Shown piece by piece: positions 8,568-15,809 of a DNA stretch of 46,084 nt (within the stretch, counting starts at the first letter, position 1; each line of letters begins with the position of its first letter). The DNA is from Prevotellaceae bacterium (GTDB lineage: Bacteria > Bacteroidota > Bacteroidia > Bacteroidales > Paludibacteraceae). The notes under the pieces are model-generated. The model searched no databases, had not been told where the DNA came from, and saw only the letters and a list, made by a program, of their open reading frames with translations. The stretch spans positions 1 through 46,084 of the forward strand of contig JAISJU010000088.1 of assembly GCA_031261165.1 (NCBI GenBank). Reading direction: 5' to 3'. The position numbers and the translations under genes were made by a program.

Positions 8568-8710
8568 AAAACCCCCATTTTTGCTACATAAATCTCTCAG
8601 GTGGAACCTAAGAATTCGCATAAAACAGGGATTGTGTCAATAATGACACTGCAAAGATAATACTGTTTTCTGAATAAAAAAAATATTTTTGTGCTTTTTT
8701 GCGACAAGTC

Positions 8711-8797
8711 TTGCGAAATGGAAAATGCCGTGAAATTAAATGTGCCGCACATTGCGGATTGTGGGGTAGGGGAGAGTTGGTTTGAGGCGCATTAAAA
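8711..8797 (+). repeat. Direct repeat copy 2: displaced 3' end of polA
   Basis: This is a second, non-coding copy of the polA 3' end, identical to 7632-7718 at 86 of 87 positions and 1079 bp away. It is not joined to any polymerase frame. The stretch 8568-8710 between the DUF3800 stop and this copy has no gene I can support. Confidence 0.95.
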
Positions 8798-8799
8798 AA

Positions 8800-8828
8800 C
8801 TTAACCTCCAAATAGATTGGAGGTTAAG
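8800..8828. terminator. Hairpin terminator between convergent genes
   Basis: CTTAACCTCCA (8800-8810) pairs exactly with TGGAGGTTAAG (8818-8828) around a seven-base loop. It lies just after polA-tail copy 2 and before the stop of the convergent outer-membrane gene, so it can serve both directions. If copy 2 is the original polA end, this was the native polA terminator. Confidence 0.65.
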
Positions 8829-8835
8829 TGATTTC

Positions 8836-9543
8836 TTAAAATGAAAATCCAAAATTGAAACTTAAAATGCGATTATTATAATCATAATTAGGATAATAAT
8901 AATCACCTTTAAGTTCACAATATTGAAGGTCAAAACTTGAACTGATATTTATAGCCGTTTTTCTACTTGTTTTAAATGAAAGACCAATTGCAGTGTTAAA
9001 ATAAAGCCCACCTATGTTATCATATTTTCCAGAGAACGAATACCCAAAATCTGTTGAAACATAAGGAGTTACTTTATAATCGATAAAGTTAACTCTAATA
9101 TTGGCAAAAACAGGTATAAATAAATTATCACGTTTCGAATAAAAATCAATTCCTGTTCCAATTCCCAACGAAAGATAAGGATTAAATTGATAACCGTGAA
9201 CAGTATGTACTTTTATTTTATACAACAGTCCAAAGTCTAATCCATTTCCCATTTCTATAAAGCCTCTATAGCCCGATTTCATATATTCGGTTTGGGGGAT
9301 TATTTCTTTTACTTCTGATTTAGTGATTTCTTTGGTGATTTTTTCAATCTCATTCATTTGAAAAACAAAAAGATTACTATCTGCAGTTTCTATTTTTAGC
9401 GATTGACTGGGTATCTGTTCTATAATCATACCGCGAATAATACTGCCGTTTTTTAAATAAACAACATCTTGATAAATGTTCTGTGAAAAAGCAGATACAA
9501 AGATGAATAGCATAGAAATTAGTACAATACTTTTTTTAATCAT
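8836..9543 (-). CDS. Exported outer-membrane beta-barrel-like protein
   Basis: Starting at the ATG of 9543, the 235-residue protein has a signal peptide (MIKKSIVLISMLFIFVSAFSQ). A short conserved N-terminal module follows, VVYLKNGSIIRGMIIEQIPS and then LKIETADSNLFVFQMNEIEKI, seen in many Bacteroidetes envelope proteins. The remainder alternates hydrophobic and polar residues and ends in an aromatic strand (ILSFNFGFSF), as in small outer-membrane barrels. No enzyme motif is seen. Upstream is a structured repeat at 9651-9825. The frame extends three codons further (9552), but the downstream Met gives a cleaner signal peptide. The role is unknown. Confidence 0.7.
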   Translation of the reverse strand: MIKKSIVLISMLFIFVSAFSQNIYQDVVYLKNGSIIRGMIIEQIPSQSLKIETADSNLFVFQMNEIEKITKEITKSEVKEIIPQTEYMKSGYRGFIEMGNGLDFGLLYKIKVHTVHGYQFNPYLSLGIGTGIDFYSKRDNLFIPVFANIRVNFIDYKVTPYVSTDFGYSFSGKYDNIGGLYFNTAIGLSFKTSRKTAINISSSFDLQYCELKGDYYYPNYDYNNRILSFNFGFSF

Positions 9544-9650
9544 AATTCTCATTTTTATTTTGTTTTATATTTTTCTCGCTCTTTTCTTTTCAATAGGTTT
9601 GCGAAATGTTTTCCTATTCGGTTAATTCAAAAACACTTTTACATACGCAC

Positions 9651-9825
9651 AAAAAAACGTAGAATTAACCTATCTGTTACAAAGGTTTTCCACGACCCAC
9701 AACGACTAATAAGTTAAGCCCACGCAAACAACGTGAACATTTACTAACCTACCCTTGTCGTTGTTGCCCAAAAATGAGCGAATTGTGGATTTTTTGTAAC
9801 AAGAATAAAGCAAACGCTTTTTTTA
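9651..9825. ncRNA. Structured repeat element, copy 1
   Basis: An element of about 175 bp sharing long conserved words with 45153-45306, including ATTAACCTATCTGT, GGTTTTCCACGACCCA, TAATAAGTTAAGCCCACGC and CAAGAATAAAGC. It folds as an outer stem (9675-9683 with 9793-9801, and TCCAC 9689-9693 with GTGGA 9785-9789), a middle stem (ACAACGAC with GTCGTTGT at about 9756-9763), and a small CACG/CGTG hairpin at the tip. The stem sequences differ between copies but pairing is kept. A TAGGTTTG element at 9594-9601 could transcribe the plus strand, and AAAGC-AAAC-GCTTT plus T residues follow. Strand is not decided. This explains the otherwise gene-free 9553-9876 stretch. Confidence 0.55.
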
Positions 9826-9876
9826 CTAAAATGTGCGTATTCAATCACGCGGTTTTATATCATAGGCTATTGGTTT

Positions 9877-10212
9877 TTAGTTGTTTGTAAGTTTATCAAC
9901 TTCTTCTTTTAATAATGGTATATGTCTTTTTATAATAACCCAAACGATTGAACTGTCGATATTATCATAAGAATGTATCAACCTGTTTCTAAAATCAATC
10001 ATTTGTTTGGCATTGTTCAGTACAATATTGCTGTCAGTTTGTTTCAGTTTGCTTACTACTTCGCCGATAATGGCTAATTGACGTTCTACGGCACTTTGCG
10101 TTTTTATATCGTTTTGGTAACTTCCGAAAGTATCCGTATCTTTTGTAAAAATTTCAATAAGCGATATAGCATACTGAATATCAAATAAATACTTCCCTGC
10201 TTTGTCCATCAT
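9877..10212 (-). CDS. hepT: HEPN-domain toxin, HepT-like (DUF86)
   Basis: A 111-residue, all-helical HEPN/DUF86 protein. The RX4HXY motif is present as RNRLIHSYD near residue 75. In this family the Arg and His form the RNase site and the Tyr is the position reported to be AMPylated by the MntA partner. The gene overlaps the upstream nucleotidyltransferase gene by 32 bp, the usual antitoxin-first order of MntA/HepT systems. The second Met, at 10209, is an equally possible start. The toxin would degrade or inhibit RNA or tRNA when not modified. The assignment rests on motif and neighbour. Confidence 0.85.
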   Translation of the reverse strand: MMDKAGKYLFDIQYAISLIEIFTKDTDTFGSYQNDIKTQSAVERQLAIIGEVVSKLKQTDSNIVLNNAKQMIDFRNRLIHSYDNIDSSIVWVIIKRHIPLLKEEVDKLTNN

Positions 10213-10510
10213 ATATTAGTTTTCGAGTTTGTTGTATTTCTTTGCGTAAATAGGGATTTTTGAGCGAATCCTCTGTTAGCAAATCCACTTTTCGATTAAA
10301 CAAAAGTTCGAGTTTGCCCCACAAATCAATTAATTGTTCACCTTTTTCTTCGGGTAAAAGGTTTTTAGTTTTCACCAAAATATCAATATCGCTCGTCTTC
10401 TCATTAAAACGAGGCGTAAGTGCTGACCCGAAAAAGTACATTTTATCGATAACATTTTTCTCTTGCAACACGTCTGTCAGCCCATTTTTATATTGATTTA
10501 GAGCAATCAT
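10181..10510 (-). CDS. mntA: MntA-like nucleotidyltransferase antitoxin
   Basis: A 109-residue minimal nucleotidyltransferase. The signature GS-x10-D-x-D is visible: FFGSALTPRFNEKTSDIDIL, followed by a third acidic residue in RKVDLLTED. Members of this family transfer AMP groups to the HepT toxin and so neutralise it. The 3' end overlaps the HepT gene by 32 bp, implying coupled translation. A minus-strand TACATTTG at 10537-10544, 27 bp before the ATG, is a likely promoter element for the pair. Both genes are AT-rich relative to neighbouring housekeeping genes, in line with an accessory module. Confidence 0.85.
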   Translation of the reverse strand: MIALNQYKNGLTDVLQEKNVIDKMYFFGSALTPRFNEKTSDIDILVKTKNLLPEEKGEQLIDLWGKLELLFNRKVDLLTEDSLKNPYLRKEIQQTRKLIYDGQSREVFI

Positions 10511-10536
10511 ATTTTTATGATGGTGTTTTCATTCTG

Positions 10537-10544
10537 CAAATGTA
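10537..10544 (-). promoter_or_regulatory. -7 promoter element of mntA-hepT
   Basis: It reads TACATTTG on the minus strand. The upstream part is shared with the divergent promoter of the polyprenyl synthase gene (10588-10595). Confidence 0.5.
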
Positions 10545-10587
10545 CAAACATTTTCCTATTTTAAAAGCATATTTCAAAAAATTCTTG

Positions 10588-10595
10588 TACTTTTG
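10588..10595 (+). promoter_or_regulatory. -7 promoter element of the polyprenyl synthase gene
   Basis: TACTTTTG lies here. The most upstream ATG of the frame (10593) falls inside it, so the ATG at 10614 must be the start if this promoter is used. Confidence 0.6.
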
Positions 10596-10613
10596 CATCT
10601 TCAAAAAATAAAA

Positions 10614-11588
10614 ATGCTAACAATAGAGGACATAAAACAATCCGTTCAGGCTGAATTTCAAGCGTTTGAAAAGAATTTCAACGCTGTTTTTCGTACCGAA
10701 AATCCTCTGTTGCAATCCATTTTCGACCACGTTCTTGCAGGTAAAGGCAAACAAATCCGTCCTATTTTGACACTTTTGGCTGCAAAACTTTGCGGGGAAA
10801 TCAATCAATGTACATTAAACGTAGCCGTTTCGCTCGAACTGCTGCACACCGCTACGCTCATTCACGATGACGTAGTTGATGAAACTTACCAACGGCGCGG
10901 AAATCCCTCTATCAATGCACATTGGGATAACAAAATTGCGATTCTTTCGGGCGACTTTATGCTCTCACACTCGCTCTACACCGCCGTACAAACCGCCAAT
11001 TTGGAAATCCTGCAACTCATTTCGTCAGTGGGTAAAGAACTCGCAGACGGCGAACTCCTGCAAATACCGGTCGCCAGAAAATCAATGTTGCCCGAAGAGG
11101 CGTATTTCCGCATTATTCGCAAAAAAACGGCGTTACTGTTTTCCGTTTGTACGGAATCGGGTGCCATTTCTGTTGATGCCGCCGTGCAAGAAAAAACCGC
11201 TTTGCGCAGTTTCGGCGAAAATCTCGGTATGTGTTTTCAAATTCAAGACGATATTTTTGATTATTCAGAAAACAAAAACATCGGCAAACCTGTCGGCAAC
11301 GATATTCGCGAAGGAAAAGTAACTTTGCCGCTTATTTTGGCGTTGAAAAATGCCGATGAGCAGGGTAGGAGAGAGGTTTCCGCAATTATCGACAACGGTG
11401 ATTTTTCGCCCGAAAACATAGAAAAAATCCTGCACTTCACGCGCCAAAACAATGGCATCGCGCTTGCACAGGATTATATGGAAACTTATAAAAATCAAGC
11501 CGCCGCCGCCCTCGACTTTTTCCCCGAAAGTGCGGTAAAAACGGCTTTGCTCGGGGCATTGGAATACACTACTCGGCGAAACAAATAA
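10614..11588 (+). CDS. Polyprenyl diphosphate synthase (long-chain trans type)
   Basis: A 324-residue trans-prenyltransferase that extends allylic diphosphates with isopentenyl diphosphate, in Bacteroidetes most likely for the menaquinone side chain. The first aspartate-rich motif is LIHDDVVDE (DDxxD), near residue 85. The second is FQIQDDIFDY, near residue 210. GKGKQIRPILTLLAAKL (isopentenyl diphosphate binding) and the KT-x-LLF region are also present. Length and motifs match the IspB/octaprenyl-type group, but chain length cannot be read from sequence with confidence. It ends 2 bp before the convergent MazG-like gene, with no hairpin between them. Confidence 0.9.
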   Translation: MLTIEDIKQSVQAEFQAFEKNFNAVFRTENPLLQSIFDHVLAGKGKQIRPILTLLAAKLCGEINQCTLNVAVSLELLHTATLIHDDVVDETYQRRGNPSINAHWDNKIAILSGDFMLSHSLYTAVQTANLEILQLISSVGKELADGELLQIPVARKSMLPEEAYFRIIRKKTALLFSVCTESGAISVDAAVQEKTALRSFGENLGMCFQIQDDIFDYSENKNIGKPVGNDIREGKVTLPLILALKNADEQGRREVSAIIDNGDFSPENIEKILHFTRQNNGIALAQDYMETYKNQAAAALDFFPESAVKTALLGALEYTTRRNK

Positions 11589-11590
11589 TG

Positions 11591-11914
11591 TTATAATTTG
11601 TCATTATTCTTGTGCCTTTCACTATCTCTCAAAGTCTTCTTTTGTATATTCTCGGCAAAAGCCTGTTCCAAATCCACGCCTGTTTGGTTGGCGAGGCAGA
11701 TTAAAACCCACAGCACATCAGCCATTTCGTCTGCCAGATTTTTGTCTTTGTCAGACGGCTTAAACGATTGTTCGCCGTACTTTCGGGCAATTATACGCGC
11801 CACTTCGCCCACTTCTTCGGTCAGAATTGCCATATTCGTCAATTCGTTAAAGTAGCGCACGCCGTAGGTTTTTATCCACGCATCTACTTGATTTTGAGCT
11901 TCTTTTAGTGTCAT
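11591..11914 (-). CDS. MazG-like nucleotide pyrophosphohydrolase
   Basis: A 107-residue all-alpha NTP pyrophosphohydrolase. The metal-binding EExxE...ExxD pattern is present as LTEEVGEVAR and LADEMADVLW. Such proteins hydrolyse (d)NTPs to monophosphates and pyrophosphate, often as house-cleaning enzymes. The size corresponds to a single MazG domain rather than the duplicated E. coli MazG. Its stop lies 2 bp from that of the convergent polyprenyl synthase gene. The 85 bp upstream to the MORN gene contain a run of GCAAATTT-type inverted repeats (about 11930-11990). Confidence 0.88.
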   Translation of the reverse strand: MTLKEAQNQVDAWIKTYGVRYFNELTNMAILTEEVGEVARIIARKYGEQSFKPSDKDKNLADEMADVLWVLICLANQTGVDLEQAFAENIQKKTLRDSERHKNNDKL

Positions 11915-12000
11915 AATTGAGATTTGAGGAACGCAAAAAGCGCAAATCTTCGCAAATTTTTATTTTTGCGTAAATTTGCGCCATTTGCGTAATTTGAGAT

Positions 12001-12663
12001 TTATTTCTTTTTATTGTTGGCTTCTCCCACGTTTTGCGGTTTGCCGTCTTTGTAAGTGATTTTGCCGGTGCCGTCTTTGTACACGAAGTCGCCGTTTTGG
12101 AATTTATTATCCTGAAATTCGCCGATTTGTTCGTTGCCGTTGCCGGTCGTTTGCTTGCCCTGACCGTTGCGCACGCCGCTTTTCCATTCGCCGTCATACG
12201 TTCCGCCGATGTTGTACGCCATTTTGCCCTGACCATCGCGCAAGCCATTTTTATACGTTCCGGTGTAGGTCGCGCCGCTTTTCCAAGTGTAGGTACCTTC
12301 GCCGCTGAACTGGTTGTTTGCGTACTGTCCTTCGTATTTATCACCGTTAGCGTAGGTAAAAGTGCCTTGTCCGTTCTTTTGTCCGGCTTTAAATTCGCCT
12401 TCGTATTTGCTGCCGTTTTTCCACGTATAAACGCCGTTTCCGTCAAGTTTTCCATCAACAAACGAGCCGGTGTAAGTGTCGCCCGCAGCCTTTTTCAGCG
12501 TACCCTGTCCGTTGGGTTTGCCGTCTTTAAACGTGCCTTCATACTTGTCGCCGTTTTTCCAAGTGTAAGTGCCGTTGCCGTTAAAGCAATTTCCGGTGCA
12601 GGTTTGAGCAGAAATGCCGCCTGCCAACGCCATTGAAAATAATAATGTTGCTAATTTTTTCAT
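12001..12663 (-). CDS. Exported MORN-repeat protein
   Basis: A 220-residue protein with a signal peptide (MKKLATLLFSMALAGGISAQ) followed by about seven tandem MORN repeats of about 23 residues. The consensus is G-x-G-x-Y-x-W-K-N-G-x-K-Y-E-G-x-F-K-x-G-x-x-N, for example TYTWKNGDKYEGTFKDG. The C-terminal 40 residues diverge and end in NNKKK. MORN repeats form an extended beta-meander that mediates protein or membrane contact; no catalytic domain is present. The DNA repeats are similar enough to recombine. The function in the envelope is unknown. Confidence 0.85.
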   Translation of the reverse strand: MKKLATLLFSMALAGGISAQTCTGNCFNGNGTYTWKNGDKYEGTFKDGKPNGQGTLKKAAGDTYTGSFVDGKLDGNGVYTWKNGSKYEGEFKAGQKNGQGTFTYANGDKYEGQYANNQFSGEGTYTWKSGATYTGTYKNGLRDGQGKMAYNIGGTYDGEWKSGVRNGQGKQTTGNGNEQIGEFQDNKFQNGDFVYKDGTGKITYKDGKPQNVGEANNKKK

Positions 12664-12768
12664 AGTTATAAAGTTTTAAGTATTTGATATTAAGATAATT
12701 ACATTGTGATTTTTGATAAAAAATTGAGCCTTTAAATATAGAGCATATTTTTTGAATAAACAAACAAA

Positions 12769-13221
12769 TTATTCTTTATTTTTGCTGTCCATCAAAATTG
12801 TTACAGGACCGTTGTTTCTGAGGTCAATTTTCATATCCGCAGCAAACACACCGCGTTTCACTTCTTTTCCGATTTTGTCGGACAATTTCACGCAAAATGC
12901 CTCATACAGTGGTTTTGAAATTTCGTGTTTAGCAGCGCGGATATAAGACGGTCGGTTTCCTTTTTTCGTCAATGCGTGCAGTGTAAATTGGCTTACGGCA
13001 AGAATATCGCCTCCGATTTCCACTACGCTTTTGTTCATCACACCGTTTTCATCGTCAAAAATCCGCAGTTGTGCAATTTTGCCCGACAGCCATTCGGTGT
13101 CTTCCGCCGTGTCTTCGGTTTCGATGCCCACCAAAACGAGCAAGCCGTTTTTTATCGCCGAAAAAATTTTGCCGTCAATTTCTACTGAGGCGTGGGTTAC
13201 TCTTTGGATTACTGTGCGCAT
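12769..13221 (-). CDS. dtd: D-aminoacyl-tRNA deacylase
   Basis: Hydrolyses D-amino acids from mischarged tRNA, protecting translation. The 150-residue protein starts MRTVIQRVTHASVEIDG. It contains the two family motifs: AVSQFTLHALTKKGNRP (SQFTL) and NNGPVTILMDSK (NGPVT, the cross-subunit motif). The frame is open up to 13278, but a minus-strand TAACTTTG promoter element at 13243-13250 lies within that extension and family members begin at the MRTVIQRV Met, so 13221 is chosen. Length equals the family norm. Confidence 0.95.
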   Translation of the reverse strand: MRTVIQRVTHASVEIDGKIFSAIKNGLLVLVGIETEDTAEDTEWLSGKIAQLRIFDDENGVMNKSVVEIGGDILAVSQFTLHALTKKGNRPSYIRAAKHEISKPLYEAFCVKLSDKIGKEVKRGVFAADMKIDLRNNGPVTILMDSKNKE

Positions 13222-13242
13222 TTTCCTTCGTTTATTTTCGGG

Positions 13243-13250
13243 CAAAGTTA
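13243..13250 (-). promoter_or_regulatory. -7 promoter element of dtd
   Basis: It reads TAACTTTG on the minus strand, 22 bp before the dtd ATG. Confidence 0.55.
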
Positions 13251-13385
13251 CGGAAAAAAATATATATGCGATTCTCAATGCCTCAAATTTTATTTAAATA
13301 ATTTATAAACAGCGAGATATGTGTTATTTTGATGATGTGTTATTCTGACGAAATAGAATTTTTCTGCAAAAAAAATGGGAAAAAT

Positions 13386-13416
13386 TTTGTTTTGTCAAAA
13401 AATAATTATAATTTTG
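13386..13416 (+). promoter_or_regulatory. Promoter of the lipoprotein gene at 13444
   Basis: TTTG (13386-13389) and TAATTTTG (13409-13416) are separated by 19 bp. This places the start site after the upstream ATG at 13375 and supports the ATG at 13444. Confidence 0.6.
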
Positions 13417-13443
13417 CAGCATAAATCTTTAAATAAAATAACT

Positions 13444-13929
13444 ATGAAAAAAATCTCAATCTTTTTCGCGGCTATGTTAGCCATTATTTGTCTTTCTTCT
13501 TGTAGTAAAGACGAAGTTGATGTAACTATCGTTGATGTAAGGTCAAAAGGGAGTGTTCAGTTGATAGTGCGAGGCTATTCCATTGGTACTTCTGGTACTT
13601 CTTATGTTCCGGAAGTAATTAAAAAAAGGGAGTATGTACCTGTCGAAGGATTTAAAATAACTTTGGCAAATGGGCAAGTTATCACGAGTGATAAAAATGG
13701 GAAAGCCGCTATTTCTCTTGAAACAGGGGAATATATTATTGATAAAATAGATATTCCGAGTGAATATTATTATGCTTATGATTGGAATTATGAATATGAT
13801 TATGAAACGGGAAATATTTATTACATCTATATTTTGCCCGAAAATAATGATGATGCCAATTATTATTATCGTCATATTGATGTTTATTCAGGTCATCAAG
13901 AAATATTAATTGACTTGTATAAAAAATGA
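13444..13929 (+). CDS. Small exported lipoprotein with a possible carboxypeptidase-regulatory-like fold
   Basis: A 161-residue protein with a lipoprotein signal peptide (MKKISIFFAAMLAIICLSSC) and the acceptor Cys followed by SKDE. The middle part, FKITLANGQVITSDKNGKAAISLETGEY, reads like the G-x-x-x-T-D-x-x-G-x-x-x-I-x-L-x-x-G-x-Y pattern of carboxypeptidase-regulatory-like or CNA-B beta sandwiches. The C-terminal part is extremely Tyr-rich. No enzymatic motif is seen. It is monocistronic, with a hairpin terminator at 13938-13971. Function is unknown; the fold call is tentative. Confidence 0.65.
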   Translation: MKKISIFFAAMLAIICLSSCSKDEVDVTIVDVRSKGSVQLIVRGYSIGTSGTSYVPEVIKKREYVPVEGFKITLANGQVITSDKNGKAAISLETGEYIIDKIDIPSEYYYAYDWNYEYDYETGNIYYIYILPENNDDANYYYRHIDVYSGHQEILIDLYKK

Positions 13930-13937
13930 AACTAAAA

Positions 13938-13971
13938 ATTGGCAAAAGATTTTTGCCAATTTTTTTATTTT
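13938..13971 (+). terminator. Rho-independent terminator
   Basis: ATTGGCAAAA (13938-13947) pairs exactly with TTTTGCCAAT (13951-13960) around GAT and is followed by TTTTTTATTTT. It terminates the lipoprotein gene and overlaps the 3' end of convergent uvrC. Confidence 0.85.
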
Positions 13972-15779
13972 TGTCTATAAAATTCTGCAATAATTTCCGC
14001 TCGTTTTTCCCCAATTTCCGCCGTCAATTCTTCTAATGTTGCCTCACTAATCCGTTTCACGCTTTTAAATTTCAGCAAAAGTTGTTCCTTTGTTTTCGCA
14101 CCGATGCCTTTTATCTCGTCGAGCGAAGAGCCGATTTGCGCTTTGCTGCGCTTGTTTTTGTGGTGTGTGATGGCAAAGCGGTGCGCCTCGTCTTGAATTT
14201 GCGCGAGCAGTTTAAAAAGTTCGTCTGTGGGTTTCATTCCGATTTCTTTTGGCGGGAATCCGAACAGCAGTTCGCTTGTGCGGTGACGTTTGTCTTTGGC
14301 AAGTCCCGCGATGGGGATTTCGAGATGCAATTCGTCTTCTATCACTTGGCGCACCACTTCCATTTGTCCGCGTCCGCCGTCTGTGATGATGAGGTCGGGT
14401 AGGGGAGTGCCTTCGGTGAGCATACGCGAGTAACGCCGCGAAACCACTTCTTTCATTGACGCGTAATCGTCTGCGCCGACCACCGTTTTGATGTTGAAAT
14501 GGCGATAATCCTGTTTTGCAGGTTTGCCTTTGCGGAACACCACGCAGGAGGCTACTGCACTTGTTCCCTGTATGTTTGAATTGTCGAAACATTCGATGTG
14601 CATCGGTATTTTCGGCAGTTTCAGCGCGTTTTGAATGTTGGTCAGAATACGCGCGGCGCGTTGGTCGGGATTGAGTTTTTCGGCTTGTTTCAGGCGGTCG
14701 AGTTTGTGCTGTGCCACGTTTTGCCGTGCAAGTTCGAGTAACTTTTTCTCATCGCTTTTTCTTGGCGTTTTGATGCTGAAATCGGGGAAAGTTATTTCCA
14801 AATCAAAGGGCAGCAGCACATTTTTCGAGGTACTTTGCAGTTTCTCGCGCAGTTCCACTACAGCCAAAGCAAGCAGTTCCTCTCGTTCTTCGTCAAGTTT
14901 TTTCTTGTATTCAATCGTGTAGCCTTGCACCACGCAGCCTTTAGAGATGCGCAAAATGCCGATGTACGCCGCCGATTCGTCTTCGTCGTAACCGAAAACG
15001 TCTGTGTCGTCCATCGCCGCATTGGCAATGAGTGATTTTGATTTGTAATTTTCAATGTGGTCGTACTTTTCTTTCAACTCGTGTGCCTCTTCAAAACGGT
15101 ATTCATCGGCAAGTTTTTTGATTTCCACCAGTAGCAGTTTTGAAATGGAGTTGGCATTTCCTTTCAAAATTTCGGCGATTTCATCGATGTTTTTTCGGTA
15201 ATCCTCTGCCGACTGATAGCCTTCGCACACGCCGGTGCAATTTTTGATGTGGTATTCGAGGCAAACCTTAAACCGGTGTTTCCGTATTTTCTCTTCGTTG
15301 AGCGGCAGGCGACAAGTGCGTAATTTGTAAATGCCCTTTATCAACTGCAACAGGGTTTCGAGCGTATAAACATTGCTGTAAGGTCCAAAATATTGCGAGC
15401 CGTTTTTGATAATCTTCCGCGTTTTGAACACGCGCGGAAAAGAATCGTTGTTGATGCAAATGCTGGGGTAAGTTTTGTCGTCTTTCAGCATTGCGTTGTA
15501 GCGCGGCAGGTACTTTTTTATCAGGTTGTTTTCGAGCAGCAATGCATCGCTTTCGGTATCCACCACGATGTATTGCAGGTGGTCGATTTGCCGTACAAGC
15601 ACCTGCAATTTTGGGTTGTCATCGTGTCGTTTGTTGAAATACGAGGCAACGCGTTTGCGCAAGTTTTTGGCTTTTCCAACGTAGAGGATTTCGTTTTTGG
15701 CATTGAAATATTGATACACCCCCGGCTTTTCGGGCAGGGTGGTAATACTTTGTTTCAATGTTTCGGCTTTGTTTCCCAT
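13965..15779 (-). CDS. uvrC: Excinuclease ABC subunit C
   Basis: Makes both incisions in nucleotide excision repair. The 604-residue protein has an N-terminal GIY-YIG nuclease domain (PGVYQYFNAKNEILYVGKAK, then LRKRVASYF) and a Cys cluster region (CRLPLNEEKIRKHRFKVCLEYHIKNCTGVCEG broken over residues ~165-196). A UVR segment (LADEYRFEEAHELKEKYD), the RNase H-like domain (ECFDNSNIQGTSAVAS) and a C-terminal helix-hairpin-helix (LDEIKGIGAKTKEQLL) follow. The frame extends upstream to 15806, but those nine codons (MFHVEH...) are only the translation of a parS-like site, so the Met at 15779 is chosen. It follows apt by 30 bp on the same strand. Confidence 0.95.
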   Translation of the reverse strand: MGNKAETLKQSITTLPEKPGVYQYFNAKNEILYVGKAKNLRKRVASYFNKRHDDNPKLQVLVRQIDHLQYIVVDTESDALLLENNLIKKYLPRYNAMLKDDKTYPSICINNDSFPRVFKTRKIIKNGSQYFGPYSNVYTLETLLQLIKGIYKLRTCRLPLNEEKIRKHRFKVCLEYHIKNCTGVCEGYQSAEDYRKNIDEIAEILKGNANSISKLLLVEIKKLADEYRFEEAHELKEKYDHIENYKSKSLIANAAMDDTDVFGYDEDESAAYIGILRISKGCVVQGYTIEYKKKLDEEREELLALAVVELREKLQSTSKNVLLPFDLEITFPDFSIKTPRKSDEKKLLELARQNVAQHKLDRLKQAEKLNPDQRAARILTNIQNALKLPKIPMHIECFDNSNIQGTSAVASCVVFRKGKPAKQDYRHFNIKTVVGADDYASMKEVVSRRYSRMLTEGTPLPDLIITDGGRGQMEVVRQVIEDELHLEIPIAGLAKDKRHRTSELLFGFPPKEIGMKPTDELFKLLAQIQDEAHRFAITHHKNKRSKAQIGSSLDEIKGIGAKTKEQLLLKFKSVKRISEATLEELTAEIGEKRAEIIAEFYRQK

Positions 15780-15789
15780 ATTTTTTTGA

Positions 15790-15805
15790 TGTTCCACGTG
15801 GAACA
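15790..15805. other. parS-like site 1 (apt-uvrC intergenic)
   Basis: TGTTCCACGTGGAACA is a perfect 16-bp palindrome that fits the parS consensus TGTTNCACGTGNAACA bound by ParB. It fills most of the 30-bp gap between apt and uvrC. Confidence 0.85.
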
Positions 15806-15809
15806 TTCT

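Noticed and set aside
9651..9825. Retron msr/msd or group II intron piece
   Set aside because: No reverse transcriptase lies near either copy and no domain V-like hairpin was recognised, so the element is left as an unclassified structured repeat.
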